Both the position numbers and the translations under genes were made by a program. Positions 9,501-15,764 of a DNA stretch of 20,626 nt are shown piece by piece. The stretch spans positions 1-20,626 of the forward strand of contig CABYBP010000019.1 in assembly GCA_902517315.1 (NCBI GenBank), read 5' to 3'. This stretch comes from an uncultured Alphaproteobacteria bacterium. GTDB lineage: Bacteria > Pseudomonadota > Alphaproteobacteria > HIMB59 > GCA-002718135. Below the pieces are notes generated by a model. The model saw nothing but the letters and a program-made list of their open reading frames with translations. It searched no databases and was not told the DNA's origin. Every line of letters starts with the position of its first letter. Positions within the stretch are counted from its first letter, which is position 1.

Positions 9501-10033
9501 TCAATAAAAACCGAATTGATTTAAACAGAACAGCTAATCTTAATAGCAGTGAAATCGTAGATATCGACAATAATTCTAATAATAATTCTACTTTATCTAC
9601 TTTAAAATTAGCATCAATTGACAAAAATTTAGATAAAATTACAGTTAAAATAGCTGATGATAAAAGAAATCAAGTTGTAAAATATTCATTAAGCATACCA
9701 GAAAGGATTAACCTCATACCTGAGCAAGGATTAACCTTAGGTAATCAGATACCAAACTGGCTAAAGATTAACGCTGAAACTGGTGAAATAGAAGCATCAC
9801 CTCCACAAGGTTTAGATAATATTAAGTTGCAAATTATTGCTGAAGATGAAGATGGAACTTTAAGAACATTAGAAGTAGATCTAGATTTTTCTTCTAATGA
9901 TCAATCAAAATTACCTAGTAAAACTGTAATAGATAATAAATTAGAAAAGTTTGCTTCTCTACAGGACCAAATTCATGGTAAATACAATGATTATGAAAAT
10001 TATGGAGATAAAATTGTTAAAATTGCTAGCTAG
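3503..10033 (+). CDS. Giant VCBS/propeller-repeat adhesin, downstream part with C-terminal domains
   Basis: This continues the reading frame of the preceding CDS past the TAA at 3482; the frame is open from 3485. The TTG at 3503 encodes the Leu of the invariant repeat NEYTLSTGF and has no ribosome binding site, so it is unlikely to be a true start. The order is: the last two propeller-like units (to about 3830), twelve VCBS-type domains (about 3831-8640), a cadherin/He_PIG-like Ig domain with 'LPAGLSINSNGKVSG' (about 8641-8925), and a Lys/Asn-rich tail (about 8926-10030). VCBS domains 7 to 10 repeat every 127-128 residues. The tail has two related modules, 'VPDWVKVDPKTG' near 9241 and 'IPNWLKINAETG' near 9748. 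No RTX GGxGxD nonapeptides and no LPxTG or autotransporter barrel are visible. The end overlaps the next gene by 59 bases. The likely role is a cell-surface or secreted adhesin; the ligand is unknown. Confidence 0.85.
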   Translation: MSTGFDVSTASFVDSFSVSGQETTPYGLAFNTDGTKMFVTGSNSDNVNEYTLSTGFDVSTASFVGSLDVSGQDGSPFSIAFNTGGTKMFVLGYNDKDVNEYTLTSPFSLVNISGEHSGDVIDTNSTSNYDTDIDVETLTVTAVRTGSSEGSGTSGSVGSALTGTYGQLTLNANGSYTYVANQAAADALDPGDAVTDSFNYTVSDGNDTDIAVITITVMGINDTPTAQNDVGVIVEDSTLTVTNGANATLSGSYDATGENSGDLMDTSSSSHTDSDSDTSASLSITQIKKSGGSNSAVASGSSYNSSGTSVTGTYGTLIIGADGSYTYAATADAADSIASGETANDVFVYTLSDGTETTTANITITILGANDSPTAQNDVGVIMEGNTLTVANSSNANVSGSYDATGEHSGDVIDTSSSSHTDTDPDTSNTLTITHIKKDGGSNSTVSSSSSYNSSGTAVTGAYGTLTIGADGSYKYVAQSNISGFDAGETLTDTFTYTVSDGTATTTANIVITLLGDDGSSNNAPTAQNDVGVIAEDSTLTVANSANATLSGSYDATGENSGDVMDTSSSSHTDSDSDGDTITVTQIRKSGGSDSTVSSGSSYNSSGTSVTGTYGTLIIGADGSYTYAADQSAADDLDAGDSVTDTFIYTISDGTATATATLTMTVLGINDAPTAVNDTDSVSEDGTVTKTGAQDDVLTDDSDPDDSATLTVTAIQPSGGSSSNVSSGSTYNSSGTSVTGTYGTLVIGADGSYTYTADQSAADDLDVSDTVDDVFTYTVSDGTTTTTATITITVTGVNDTPVAQNDVGVIAEDSTLTVTNGANANVSGSYDATGEHSGDVIDTSSSSHTDSDADDSASLTITQIKKDGGDNSSVSSGSSYNSSGTSVTGTYGTLTIGADGSYTYVADQTAADTLDAGDSADDIFVYTLSDGTATTTANITISVLGINDDPAAVDDTDSVNEDATVTKTSSQDDVLNDDTDADDSASLVVTNIQPSGGSSSTVSSGSSYNSSGTSVTGTYGTLIIGADGSYTYTADQTAADALDASDTATDVFTYTLSDGSATDTATLTITVTGLNDTPVAVNDTDAVNEDATITKTGSEDDVLNDDTDADNSSSLTVTQIKKNGGSNSAVSSGSTYNSSGTSVTGTYGTLTIGADGSYTYVADQSAADDLDAGDTETDVFVYTVSDGTTTQIANLTITVTGVNDTPTAVDDTDAVNEDATVTKTGSQNDVLNDDTDVDDSASLSVSAIQPSGGSNSTVSSGTTYSNGTSVTGTYGTLTIGADGSYTYVADQAVADALDAGDTENDVFTYTLSDGSATDTATLTITVTGLNDTPVAVNDTDSVNEDATVTKTSSQDDVLNDDTDADASPSLTVTQIKKDGGSNSAVSSGSAYNSSGTSVTGTYGTLTIGADGSYTYVADQSAADDLDAGDQVTDVFTYTVSDGSVTDTANITITVTGVNDTPSATNDTDSVTEDATVFKTGTQDDLLNDDSDADDSASLSVTNISHSNGNSGTVASSSTYESNGTQIVGTYGTLTVGADGSYTYTADQDAADSIADGSSETDVFTYTLSDGSATDTATITITVNGDDSDVVGVNDEGDVDDDSTLSVGNQNDGVLYNDTDGGSAALSVGQSSVSAIRTGRENASGTDGTIGSALVGTYGSLTLNSNGTYTYTANTDAAKALAPAETAVDYFTYTISDGTSTDTAELQITVTGINDAPTSSTPATIFATENQSITIQTKTFFSDPDPSSNSYGQLSYSVSSLPAGLSINSNGKVSGIVTQGTYTFTVTATDGGNLSTQQTFTLEVAKSNDVNEAPEKLKINKKNIEKKVKNKTVVFKERSVVEVSNLEVAKEYSFNGGMRVVDVAVEDLSNNNTDDPTPMSKSFLNEGTILGFAIGDDYKINVKQYTAIMENGSAVPDWVKVDPKTGQTLVQFPDNIYSIDIKIIAIDKDNTTREIGVTLDQSSIKPDKSLKRSLENFIDRSATLKSEVFIDNNGKMQLNALNKNRIDLNRTANLNSSEIVDIDNNSNNNSTLSTLKLASIDKNLDKITVKIADDKRNQVVKYSLSIPERINLIPEQGLTLGNQIPNWLKINAETGEIEASPPQGLDNIKLQIIAEDEDGTLRTLEVDLDFSSNDQSKLPSKTVIDNKLEKFASLQDQIHGKYNDYENYGDKIVKIAS
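3535..3689 (+). repeat. 155-bp near-identical direct repeat, copy 2 (partner 3076-3230)
   Basis: This is the second copy of the unit described at 3076-3230, with two mismatches in 155 bases. Together the two copies flank the TAA at 3482-3484. Confidence 0.85.
3831..8640 (+). repeat. Tandem VCBS-domain array, twelve domains
   Basis: I count twelve occurrences of the domain core (TGTYGTL(T/I)IGADGSYTY followed by DVFTYTLSDG and TITVTG(V/L)ND). Two subtypes exist. The longer one starts 'NDVGVIAEDSTLTV' and contains 'SGSYDATGEHSGDVIDTSSSSHTDSD'-type sequence. The shorter one starts 'NDTDSVNEDATVTKT' and contains 'DDVLNDDTDADDSASL'. In the second half the spacing is 381-384 bp. Stretches around 6365-6445 and 7514-7594 are almost identical at three-unit spacing (1149 bp), indicating higher-order duplication. 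Confidence 0.85.
8926..10030 (+). other. AT-rich C-terminal tail of the giant protein with two related modules
   Basis: After the Ig-like domain, composition changes sharply: sampled lines of the repeat region are about 40 percent GC, while the tail is about 25 percent, like the downstream adaptor genes. The protein becomes Lys/Asn/Ile-rich. It contains two similar modules: 'GFAIGDDYKINVKQY...VPDWVKVDPKTG...IDIKIIAIDKDNT' (about 9170-9375) and 'ITVKIADDKRNQVVKYSL...IPNWLKINAETG...IKLQIIAEDEDGT' (about 9637-9890). They resemble cadherin/Ig-type folds. Inference: this is the fixed export or anchoring part of the protein, recognised by the adjacent adaptor/protease genes. Confidence 0.55.
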
Positions 10034-10730
10034 TCTTACTTTAATATTTTCTTTATTCATTAGTAACGCCTTTGCTGAAGAGAGAGAATCACGGGCTTTA
10101 GTTGTAGCTTCACAGCAAGCAGTTTTATCCAGTGAATTAGCAGCAAAAATTGAAAGCATTCCAGTTAAAGAAATGCAACGTTTTAAAAAGGGTGATCTTT
10201 TAATTCAATTTGATTGTAGTTTATATGAAGCACAAAAAGATGTTGTTAGTGCAAATGCGAATAGCGCTTTAATTAAAGTAGAAAGTGATGAGCAAATGTT
10301 TCAAATGCGTACAATAGGTAAATATGATCTTGAGCTTTCCAAATCAGAATACGAAAAAGCAAAAGCAGAATTACTGATTGCCGAACTAAATTTAAAAAGA
10401 TGTAAAATTTCAGCACCTTTTGATGGAGCAGTAGAAGAAATTTTAGTCAATACATTTGAAACAATACAACCTCAAGTTGAGTTAATGAAAATAATTCAAA
10501 CAGATGTTTTAGAATTAGAAATGGTTGTATCAAGTGAATGGATTTCATGGCTCACTATTGGACATCCAATTGTGGTTTATATTGATGAAATTCAAAAAGA
10601 ATTTAATGCTACTGTAAGTGGTATAGGTGCTAATGTTGATCCGGTAAGTCAAACAATACAGTTAAAAGGTACAATTACCGATGCTAGTCCTGCTCTTCTT
10701 GCTGGAATGAGTGGTCGAGTTTTATTTTGA
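9975..10730 (+). CDS. Periplasmic adaptor (HlyD/membrane fusion family), small
   Basis: The product has 251 residues. I chose ATG 9975 because AGGA at 9963-9966 lies 8 bases upstream; an earlier in-frame ATG at 9951 and later ones at 9987, 9993 and 10002 are possible. The N-terminus is a signal peptide with a basic start, a hydrophobic core 'LLASLTLIFSLFIS' and a likely cut after 'NAFA' (residue 34), so the mature protein is periplasmic. A split lipoyl-like half (about 45-80, 'KKGDLLIQFDC') and its partner (about 140-175, 'CKISAPFDGAVEEI') flank a helical hairpin (about 85-140); a beta-barrel region follows. Cys81 and Cys143 flank the hairpin and could form a disulfide. Adaptors of this family bridge inner-membrane machinery to the outer membrane. 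It overlaps the adhesin gene by 59 bases and the next gene by 4, suggesting coupled translation. No transporter pump is nearby. Confidence 0.8.
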   Translation: MVNTMIMKIMEIKLLKLLASLTLIFSLFISNAFAEERESRALVVASQQAVLSSELAAKIESIPVKEMQRFKKGDLLIQFDCSLYEAQKDVVSANANSALIKVESDEQMFQMRTIGKYDLELSKSEYEKAKAELLIAELNLKRCKISAPFDGAVEEILVNTFETIQPQVELMKIIQTDVLELEMVVSSEWISWLTIGHPIVVYIDEIQKEFNATVSGIGANVDPVSQTIQLKGTITDASPALLAGMSGRVLF

Positions 10731-12058
10731 GCGAAGACAAGTTAACTCGTCTTTCCCGTATTTTTTCATTCGAAAAAAAATTACGTGAAGCCAAGAATCT
10801 GGTTGAGCTTCGATACATCATAACAAATGAATTAAGAACAATTAGTCCATATGTATTTGCTTTTTTTGGAGAATGGAAAGGCAAAAATAAATTCAAAATA
10901 GAGACTGTATCTGATGTAACCGTTGTCGAAAGAACATCGCCAACAGTTACTTTAATTCAGCAATTAATGAGAAAAAAAATAAGTGAAGCTTCTTATGAAG
11001 TACACAATTTTACATCTGATTCAAAAATTCTATCACCAGCAAAAGGAGAAAAACCGTTGCCTTCAAATTTTTTATGGGTCCCATGTTTTTCAATACAAAA
11101 AGGACCTGAAGGTGCAATGTTACTATGTCGTGAAAACGAATGGAATGATGAAGAAATAGAATTTATAAAACATCTAAGCTCAACAATAGGACACGCTTTT
11201 GGCTCTCTCTCAAAAAATAATAGTTTTTTTAGCTATAAATTTTTGAGTAATTCATTTTTACAATCAGTTATTTTTTTAGCTTTAATTGCAAGTATGTTTA
11301 TACCTGTTGAATTATCAACAATTGGAAAAATGGAAATCATTCCTAAAGAACCAAATTATATTAATTCTCCTTTAAACGCTGTAGCTCAAAAAATTTTTAT
11401 TGAAAATAATGAAGCTATTGAAATTAATCAACCAATTATACAACTTGAAAAGACAGAGTTGCAAAATGATTATGAATTATCCATTCAAGAGCTAAGAATA
11501 ATTGAGACTGAATTGTTACAAGCTCAACAGTCCTCATTTAATAGTTCGGAAGATAAAGCGATGCTTGCAAGATTAAAAGGAGAAATAAAATTAGCCAAAG
11601 AAAAAACTATTTATCAAAAGATTTTACTTGATAAAACTTTGGTTGTTTCACCTGCTAATGGCGTAGCTATTTTAAAAGATAAATCTCTAATTATTGGTAA
11701 ACCTTTTCAAATTGGAGAGACAATAATGACGATAGCTGATCCAAATAAACTTTCAGTAGAAATTATGGTTCCTGTAAAGGACTCAATTACCATTAAAAGA
11801 GATGCAAGAGTGAATATCTATTTAGATTCAGATCCACTTAATGTTTTACAAGCAAAGGTAATCAAATTTTCTTATGAGCCAGAAATGACATCTCAGAATA
11901 TATTAGCTTACCGTGTTACGGCTAAACTTATTGAAGATGATATTTATCCAAGAATTGGATTAAGAGGTTCAGCAAAAATTTATGGCGATCAAGTTAGACT
12001 TTATTTTTATCTTTTTCGAAAACCAATTATTTTCCTTCGACAAACATTTGGTCTATAA
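10727..12058 (+). CDS. Membrane-anchored HlyD-like adaptor with N-terminal GAF-like region
   Basis: The product has 443 residues. It probably starts at TTG 10727, overlapping the previous stop as TTGA; no in-frame ATG occurs before residue 81, which would cut off the N-terminal domain. Residues about 15-160 are a cytoplasmic-looking alpha/beta region with 'FLWVPC...GAMLLCRENEWNDEEIEFIKHLSSTIGHAF', which is GAF-like by pattern. One membrane helix spans about 175-194. The periplasmic part has a lipoyl-like half (about 205-243), a coiled-coil hairpin (about 245-305), the second half (about 306-338, 'VVSPANGVAI') and a beta-barrel (about 340-420). The family role is adaptor in export machines. 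Inference: the GAF-like part faces the cytoplasm and could sense a small molecule or contact a partner. It sits between the periplasmic adaptor and the M50 gene with no gaps. Confidence 0.75.
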   Translation: MSEDKLTRLSRIFSFEKKLREAKNLVELRYIITNELRTISPYVFAFFGEWKGKNKFKIETVSDVTVVERTSPTVTLIQQLMRKKISEASYEVHNFTSDSKILSPAKGEKPLPSNFLWVPCFSIQKGPEGAMLLCRENEWNDEEIEFIKHLSSTIGHAFGSLSKNNSFFSYKFLSNSFLQSVIFLALIASMFIPVELSTIGKMEIIPKEPNYINSPLNAVAQKIFIENNEAIEINQPIIQLEKTELQNDYELSIQELRIIETELLQAQQSSFNSSEDKAMLARLKGEIKLAKEKTIYQKILLDKTLVVSPANGVAILKDKSLIIGKPFQIGETIMTIADPNKLSVEIMVPVKDSITIKRDARVNIYLDSDPLNVLQAKVIKFSYEPEMTSQNILAYRVTAKLIEDDIYPRIGLRGSAKIYGDQVRLYFYLFRKPIIFLRQTFGL

Positions 12059-14161
12059 ATGTTAACACCATCTATTAGAGAAGATTTACAATTATTTGAG
12101 GGTACACCATTGGAAGATGGCTCTCCAACTTGGTTGCTATTTGATACCTTAACAAATAAATATTTTACAATAGGATTAAATGCATTTCGATTGCTCAATT
12201 TTTGGCATGCAGATGTAGATACTAAAACTTTTTTAAAAGATGTTGAACAAAAAGGCGTAAATTTAAAAGAAGAAGATTTGAATGATTTTATTTCTTTTTT
12301 AAAAGTTAATGATCTTGTATCGCATCATAATTCTGAAGATACAAAATTCTTAATTGAAAAATATAAAAATCAAAAAAAACATTTTATTTTATCACTTATT
12401 CATAATTATTTATTTTTTAAAATTCCTCTATTAAAACCAGATACTTTTTTAGATAGTACTTTAATGTTTGCAAAAATAATTGGTTCAAAATTAGTTCGTT
12501 ATATTGTTTATGTTTTAGGTTTAATTGGTATTTATTTTGTAATTCAGAATTGGGATCAATTTATAAATACTTTTCTTTATTTTTTTAATTGGAATGGATT
12601 TATATTTTATGCTTTTTCTCTCATAATAGTAAAAGGAATTCATGAATTTGGACATGCATATGTTGCAAAGAATTATGGATGCAATGTTAATTCCATGGGT
12701 ATTGCATTTCTTGTCTTTTTTCCTTTTTTATATACAGATAATACTAATGCTTGGAGATTAAGAGATTATAGTAATAGACTACGTATTAATTTTGCTGGTA
12801 TTTCAACAGAATTACACCTTGCGTTATTGGCAACTTTTATTTGGTCAATTTTAGAGCCAGGCACATTAAAAAGTATAGCATTTTTCATTGCTACTACAAG
12901 CTGGGTTTCTTCTTTATTGATAAACATAAGCCCTTTTATGAGGTTTGATGGATATTATGTTTTAGCAGATTTTTTAAGAGTAGAAAATTTACAACCACGT
13001 GCTTTCTCACTTGCTAAATGGAAATTAAGACAAATAATTTTTGGTCTTAATCATGAAATACCAGAAAAAATGAATACTAATAAAATAAATTTTTTAATTT
13101 TTTATGCTTGGTCAACATGGATTTATCGCTTCTTTTTATTTATTGGGATCGCAATATTGGTTTACCATTATACTTTTAAAGTATTAGGAATTATTCTATT
13201 TGTTGTAGAAATAATCTGGTTTATTTGTCTTCCAATATATAGAGAAATGGCGCTATGGTGGAAAATGCGCAGTGATATTGGCCTCTCTTTAAATTTTATT
13301 AGAACTATATTATTTATTTCAGTTTTATTTTTTCTATTCTTTTATCCTTGGAAAGATTATCAAAAAATTCCAGCTATTCTTCAATCAGAAAATTTTATTT
13401 CAATATATGCTCCTGAAAAAGCGCAAATAAAAAGAGTGCATATTGAGCAGGGGGAAATAGTTCGAGAAAATCAACTCCTTATTGAACTAATTTCACCTTC
13501 GCTAGATTATAAAATTAATCAAACAATTGGAAAGCTTGAATTAGCTGATTTACAAATTAATAATGCATTACAAAGTAAAATAAATAGAGAGCAACTATTA
13601 TTACTTCGAAGTAAAAAAAATAAACTAGAAACTGAAATCTTAAATTATAATAAACTAAAATCATCTTTAAATATTAGAGCGCCCTTTAATGCAGAAATTA
13701 CTTTTTTAGAAAAGTTTAAGAAAGATCAATGGGTTAATCAGGAAGATCCCTTGCTATCTCTGGTTGATAAAGATACACAAATAATTTATGCCTTTATTTC
13801 TGAAAAAAATATTGCAAAAATAGATCGGACAAAAGATTTATTCTTTATTAGTTCTCATATAAATAGTCCAAAAATTCTATTATCAATTAAATCAATAAGT
13901 AAATCACCAGTAAATAACTTTAATCTTTTTCCAATTGTAACATCATTGTACAGCGGACCTATTGCTGCAAGAGAGAATTCTGGTTCAGATATTATATCTG
14001 AACAAGCCTATTTCCTAGTAGCTATGGATTTAGTTGAGGATAATACCAAAGTAGATCAGAAAATGTTAGGTTCAGTGAATATAGCTATTTATCCAATAAG
14101 TTTTGCAGAACGAATTTATAAGTATGTTTATGCTGTCTTAATTAGAGAATTAAGTTTTTGA
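12059..14161 (+). CDS. M50 (site-2-type) membrane metalloprotease with PqqD-like N-terminus and HlyD-like C-terminus
   Basis: The product has 700 residues, and its ATG directly follows the upstream TAA. Residues 1-90 ('LTPSIREDLQLFEG...WLLFDTLTNKYFTIG...FRLLNFW') resemble the PqqD-like winged-helix region seen at the start of related 'putative peptide zinc metalloproteases'. The protease core has about seven hydrophobic segments between 145 and 428, with HEFGH at 195-199 (zinc ligands and catalytic Glu) and the second M50 motif 'NISPFMRFDGYYVLAD' at 289-303, with Asp297 as the third likely ligand, so it looks catalytically intact. Residues about 440-600 are HlyD-like: 'IYAPEKAQIKRVHIEQGEIV', a coiled coil to about 535, then 'IRAPFNAEITFL'. 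M50 enzymes cleave substrates within or near the membrane. Here the fused adaptor domain and the neighbouring genes suggest processing or export of the giant protein, which is inference. Confidence 0.85.
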   Translation: MLTPSIREDLQLFEGTPLEDGSPTWLLFDTLTNKYFTIGLNAFRLLNFWHADVDTKTFLKDVEQKGVNLKEEDLNDFISFLKVNDLVSHHNSEDTKFLIEKYKNQKKHFILSLIHNYLFFKIPLLKPDTFLDSTLMFAKIIGSKLVRYIVYVLGLIGIYFVIQNWDQFINTFLYFFNWNGFIFYAFSLIIVKGIHEFGHAYVAKNYGCNVNSMGIAFLVFFPFLYTDNTNAWRLRDYSNRLRINFAGISTELHLALLATFIWSILEPGTLKSIAFFIATTSWVSSLLINISPFMRFDGYYVLADFLRVENLQPRAFSLAKWKLRQIIFGLNHEIPEKMNTNKINFLIFYAWSTWIYRFFLFIGIAILVYHYTFKVLGIILFVVEIIWFICLPIYREMALWWKMRSDIGLSLNFIRTILFISVLFFLFFYPWKDYQKIPAILQSENFISIYAPEKAQIKRVHIEQGEIVRENQLLIELISPSLDYKINQTIGKLELADLQINNALQSKINREQLLLLRSKKNKLETEILNYNKLKSSLNIRAPFNAEITFLEKFKKDQWVNQEDPLLSLVDKDTQIIYAFISEKNIAKIDRTKDLFFISSHINSPKILLSIKSISKSPVNNFNLFPIVTSLYSGPIAARENSGSDIISEQAYFLVAMDLVEDNTKVDQKMLGSVNIAIYPISFAERIYKYVYAVLIRELSF

Positions 14162-14327
14162 TAATTAATTATTATAATTTACACCAGTTATTAAAAAAGA
14201 GTATCCTGCCTTTGAAAATTGTTGGTTTGAATTAAATCTCATAATATAAGTGGCTCGATGATTAATCAAAAATAGTTTTTATAAACTGATAAAAGAATGA
14301 TATTGAAAAAAAGAGAAAAAAATTTGT

Positions 14328-14672
14328 ATGTCAAAATTCATAAGTGTAGTTAAATTTAAAGTTATGACTGGGAAGGAAGATGATTTTATCAATTCAATGA
14401 AAAATTTTCATTTACCTGATGGTTTAATTTATAGAAAATTAATTAAAACAGGTGAATGTTCTTATTGCAGCATAATTGAGTGGGCTAATGAGGAAGTGTT
14501 GGAGAATGCAAGACCTCACATGACTGCTTTTCTCGATACAATAAGAAATATACTAATAGAGTTTAGTCAAGATTTAGGTGTTACAGAACCAGTGTCCGGT
14601 CCTGTGGTAATTGATCAAAGTGGCTTAGTAGCAGAACCTGGAAAAACTATTACTGGGAAACTAAAAGTATAA
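14328..14672 (+). CDS. Small ABM-like (dimeric alpha/beta barrel) protein
   Basis: The product has 114 residues. The pattern 'SVVKFKVMTGKEDDFINSMKNF' followed by 'CSIIEWANEEVLENARPHMTAFLDTIRNIL' fits an antibiotic-biosynthesis-monooxygenase-type ferredoxin-like fold: a strand, a helix with Gly-Lys-Glu, strands, then a helix. Such proteins range from heme or quinol oxygenases to proteins of unknown role, and no catalytic residue can be assigned here. A Pro/Gly-rich tail ('VTEPVSGPVV') follows the fold. It has no signal peptide or membrane segment, so it is cytoplasmic. A purine-rich stretch (AAAGAGAAAAAAA) precedes the ATG. A TATAAT at 14173-14178 with a poor -35 is the only promoter-like sequence I see in the 166-bp spacer upstream. 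It is a separate unit from the M50 gene. Confidence 0.55.
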   Translation: MSKFISVVKFKVMTGKEDDFINSMKNFHLPDGLIYRKLIKTGECSYCSIIEWANEEVLENARPHMTAFLDTIRNILIEFSQDLGVTEPVSGPVVIDQSGLVAEPGKTITGKLKV

Positions 14673-14732
14673 ATTTTAAATTTTTATCCCTAAAACTTTT
14701 CTTTAAATGATAAATGATAACATATTAAAAAT

Positions 14733-15707
14733 ATGGATAAAAAAATTCTAGTATTTTCCAATGGTGAAAAAATTGGAGATGGAATAATAAAATTACAACT
14801 TCTGCACGAAATTAAATCAAGACTTCCAGATTATAAATTATATTGGCTAACTAATAAGGGAAAAACTGTTTATTCAAGCTCTCTCAAATTCATTGCAAGT
14901 AATTATATTGATGAGATACTTGATCAAGCAGACCTTAGTCCATTTTTTTGGAACAAAATATCTAAAAGATATAAATTGGAAAATGAAGCTTTTGATTATA
15001 TTTTAGATACACAAAAATCTGTCATTAGAACTGTAGCATTGAAAAGAATTAAACATACAAATTTTATTTCTGGTTCAGCTAATGGATTTTTTTCTACTAA
15101 AAAAAGCAAAAATATTAAAAAAAATCAATATTATCTAAACTATATTTTAGATTTATTAGATTTAATAGTTTCTAAAAATACAAAAAGTGATTTTAAAATT
15201 CCTATAAGTAAAGATCTTGAAAAATTAATTAGTGATAGTTTACCAAAAGATAAAAGTTGTGTAGGTATCGCACCTGGTGCAGGTGAAAAAAATAAGATTT
15301 GGTCTTTAGAGAACTACATCGAGTTATGTAATTATTTTGAAAGAAATAATAAGACTATAGTTTTTTTTATTGGACCTGAAGAATTATATTTAAAAGAAAA
15401 ATTAAAAAATCTTTATCCTGAATCAATATTTATTGAGGATCATATTACTGAATTTCAAAATATAGAAATTATTATGGCTACAACGAAATATTTACAATTA
15501 GCCATATCCAATGATAGCGGTGTTAGTCATATGTTATCAACTGGATATTGCCCATTAATTAAACTTTTTGGCCCTAAAGATTCTTCAAAATTTACTCCTG
15601 AAAATCTAAATCTATTTTCCATATCTTCAAGTGATCTTAACTCTAAAAATATCAATAAAATACCTGTCTCTAGAGTGATTGAAGAGATAGAAAAAATTCT
15701 GATTTAA
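14733..15707 (+). CDS. Glycosyltransferase family 9 (LPS heptosyltransferase type)
   Basis: The product has 324 residues. The GT-B architecture is recognisable: an N-terminal half beginning 'KKILVFSNGEKIGDGIIKLQLLHEIKSRLPDYKLYWLT', a linker around 145-170, and a C-terminal donor-binding half with 'VGIAPGAGEKNKIWSLENYIEL' (about 177-198), 'ISNDSGVSHMLSTG' (258-271) and 'LFGPKDSSKFTP' (278-289). These are the usual signature segments of ADP-heptose:LPS heptosyltransferases. The reaction would add a sugar, often heptose, to the lipopolysaccharide core at the inner membrane's cytoplasmic face. The acceptor cannot be told here, and no other LPS genes are nearby. The N-terminal Gly-rich loop reads GEKIGDG, somewhat unlike the common GxxGD(V/M). 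No Shine-Dalgarno is visible. Confidence 0.8.
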   Translation: MDKKILVFSNGEKIGDGIIKLQLLHEIKSRLPDYKLYWLTNKGKTVYSSSLKFIASNYIDEILDQADLSPFFWNKISKRYKLENEAFDYILDTQKSVIRTVALKRIKHTNFISGSANGFFSTKKSKNIKKNQYYLNYILDLLDLIVSKNTKSDFKIPISKDLEKLISDSLPKDKSCVGIAPGAGEKNKIWSLENYIELCNYFERNNKTIVFFIGPEELYLKEKLKNLYPESIFIEDHITEFQNIEIIMATTKYLQLAISNDSGVSHMLSTGYCPLIKLFGPKDSSKFTPENLNLFSISSSDLNSKNINKIPVSRVIEEIEKILI

Positions 15708-15725
15708 ATTTATATATTAGAAGGT

Positions 15726-15756
15726 AGACAAGTATATTTTACATCATTACTTGTTT
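15726..15756 (+). terminator. Inverted repeat with T-rich 3' flank (weak terminator or leader hairpin)
   Basis: ACAAGTA (15728-15734) pairs with TACTTGT (15748-15754) around a 13-base loop; one G-T and one A-T pair extend it to nine. It is followed by TTTATTTTAT. It lies 19 bases after the glycosyltransferase stop, as a terminator would, but ends only 8 bases before the permease ATG. It could therefore instead be a leader hairpin or operator for the permeases. The stem is AT-rich and weak. Confidence 0.35.
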
Positions 15757-15764
15757 TATTTTAT

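Noticed and set aside
9951..9974. Earlier ATG at 9951 as the start of the small adaptor
   Set aside because: It would place eight extra residues (MLLYRTKF) before a good signal peptide and lacks a ribosome binding site, while AGGA is well placed for the ATG at 9975.
8926..10033. RTX (GGxGxD) type I secretion signal
   Set aside because: No glycine-rich nonapeptide series occurs in the tail or elsewhere in the protein, and no ABC exporter gene is present.
14173..14178. TATAAT as a promoter for the ABM-like gene
   Set aside because: It matches the -10 consensus, but the sequence 17 bases upstream (TTAAGT) is a poor -35 and AT-rich DNA gives many such matches, so I did not list it as a feature.
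14274..14287. Hairpin AGTTT-TTAT-AAACT as terminator of the M50 gene
   Set aside because: It has only five AT-rich base pairs, no following T-run, and lies over 110 bases after the stop; this is expected by chance in such AT-rich DNA.
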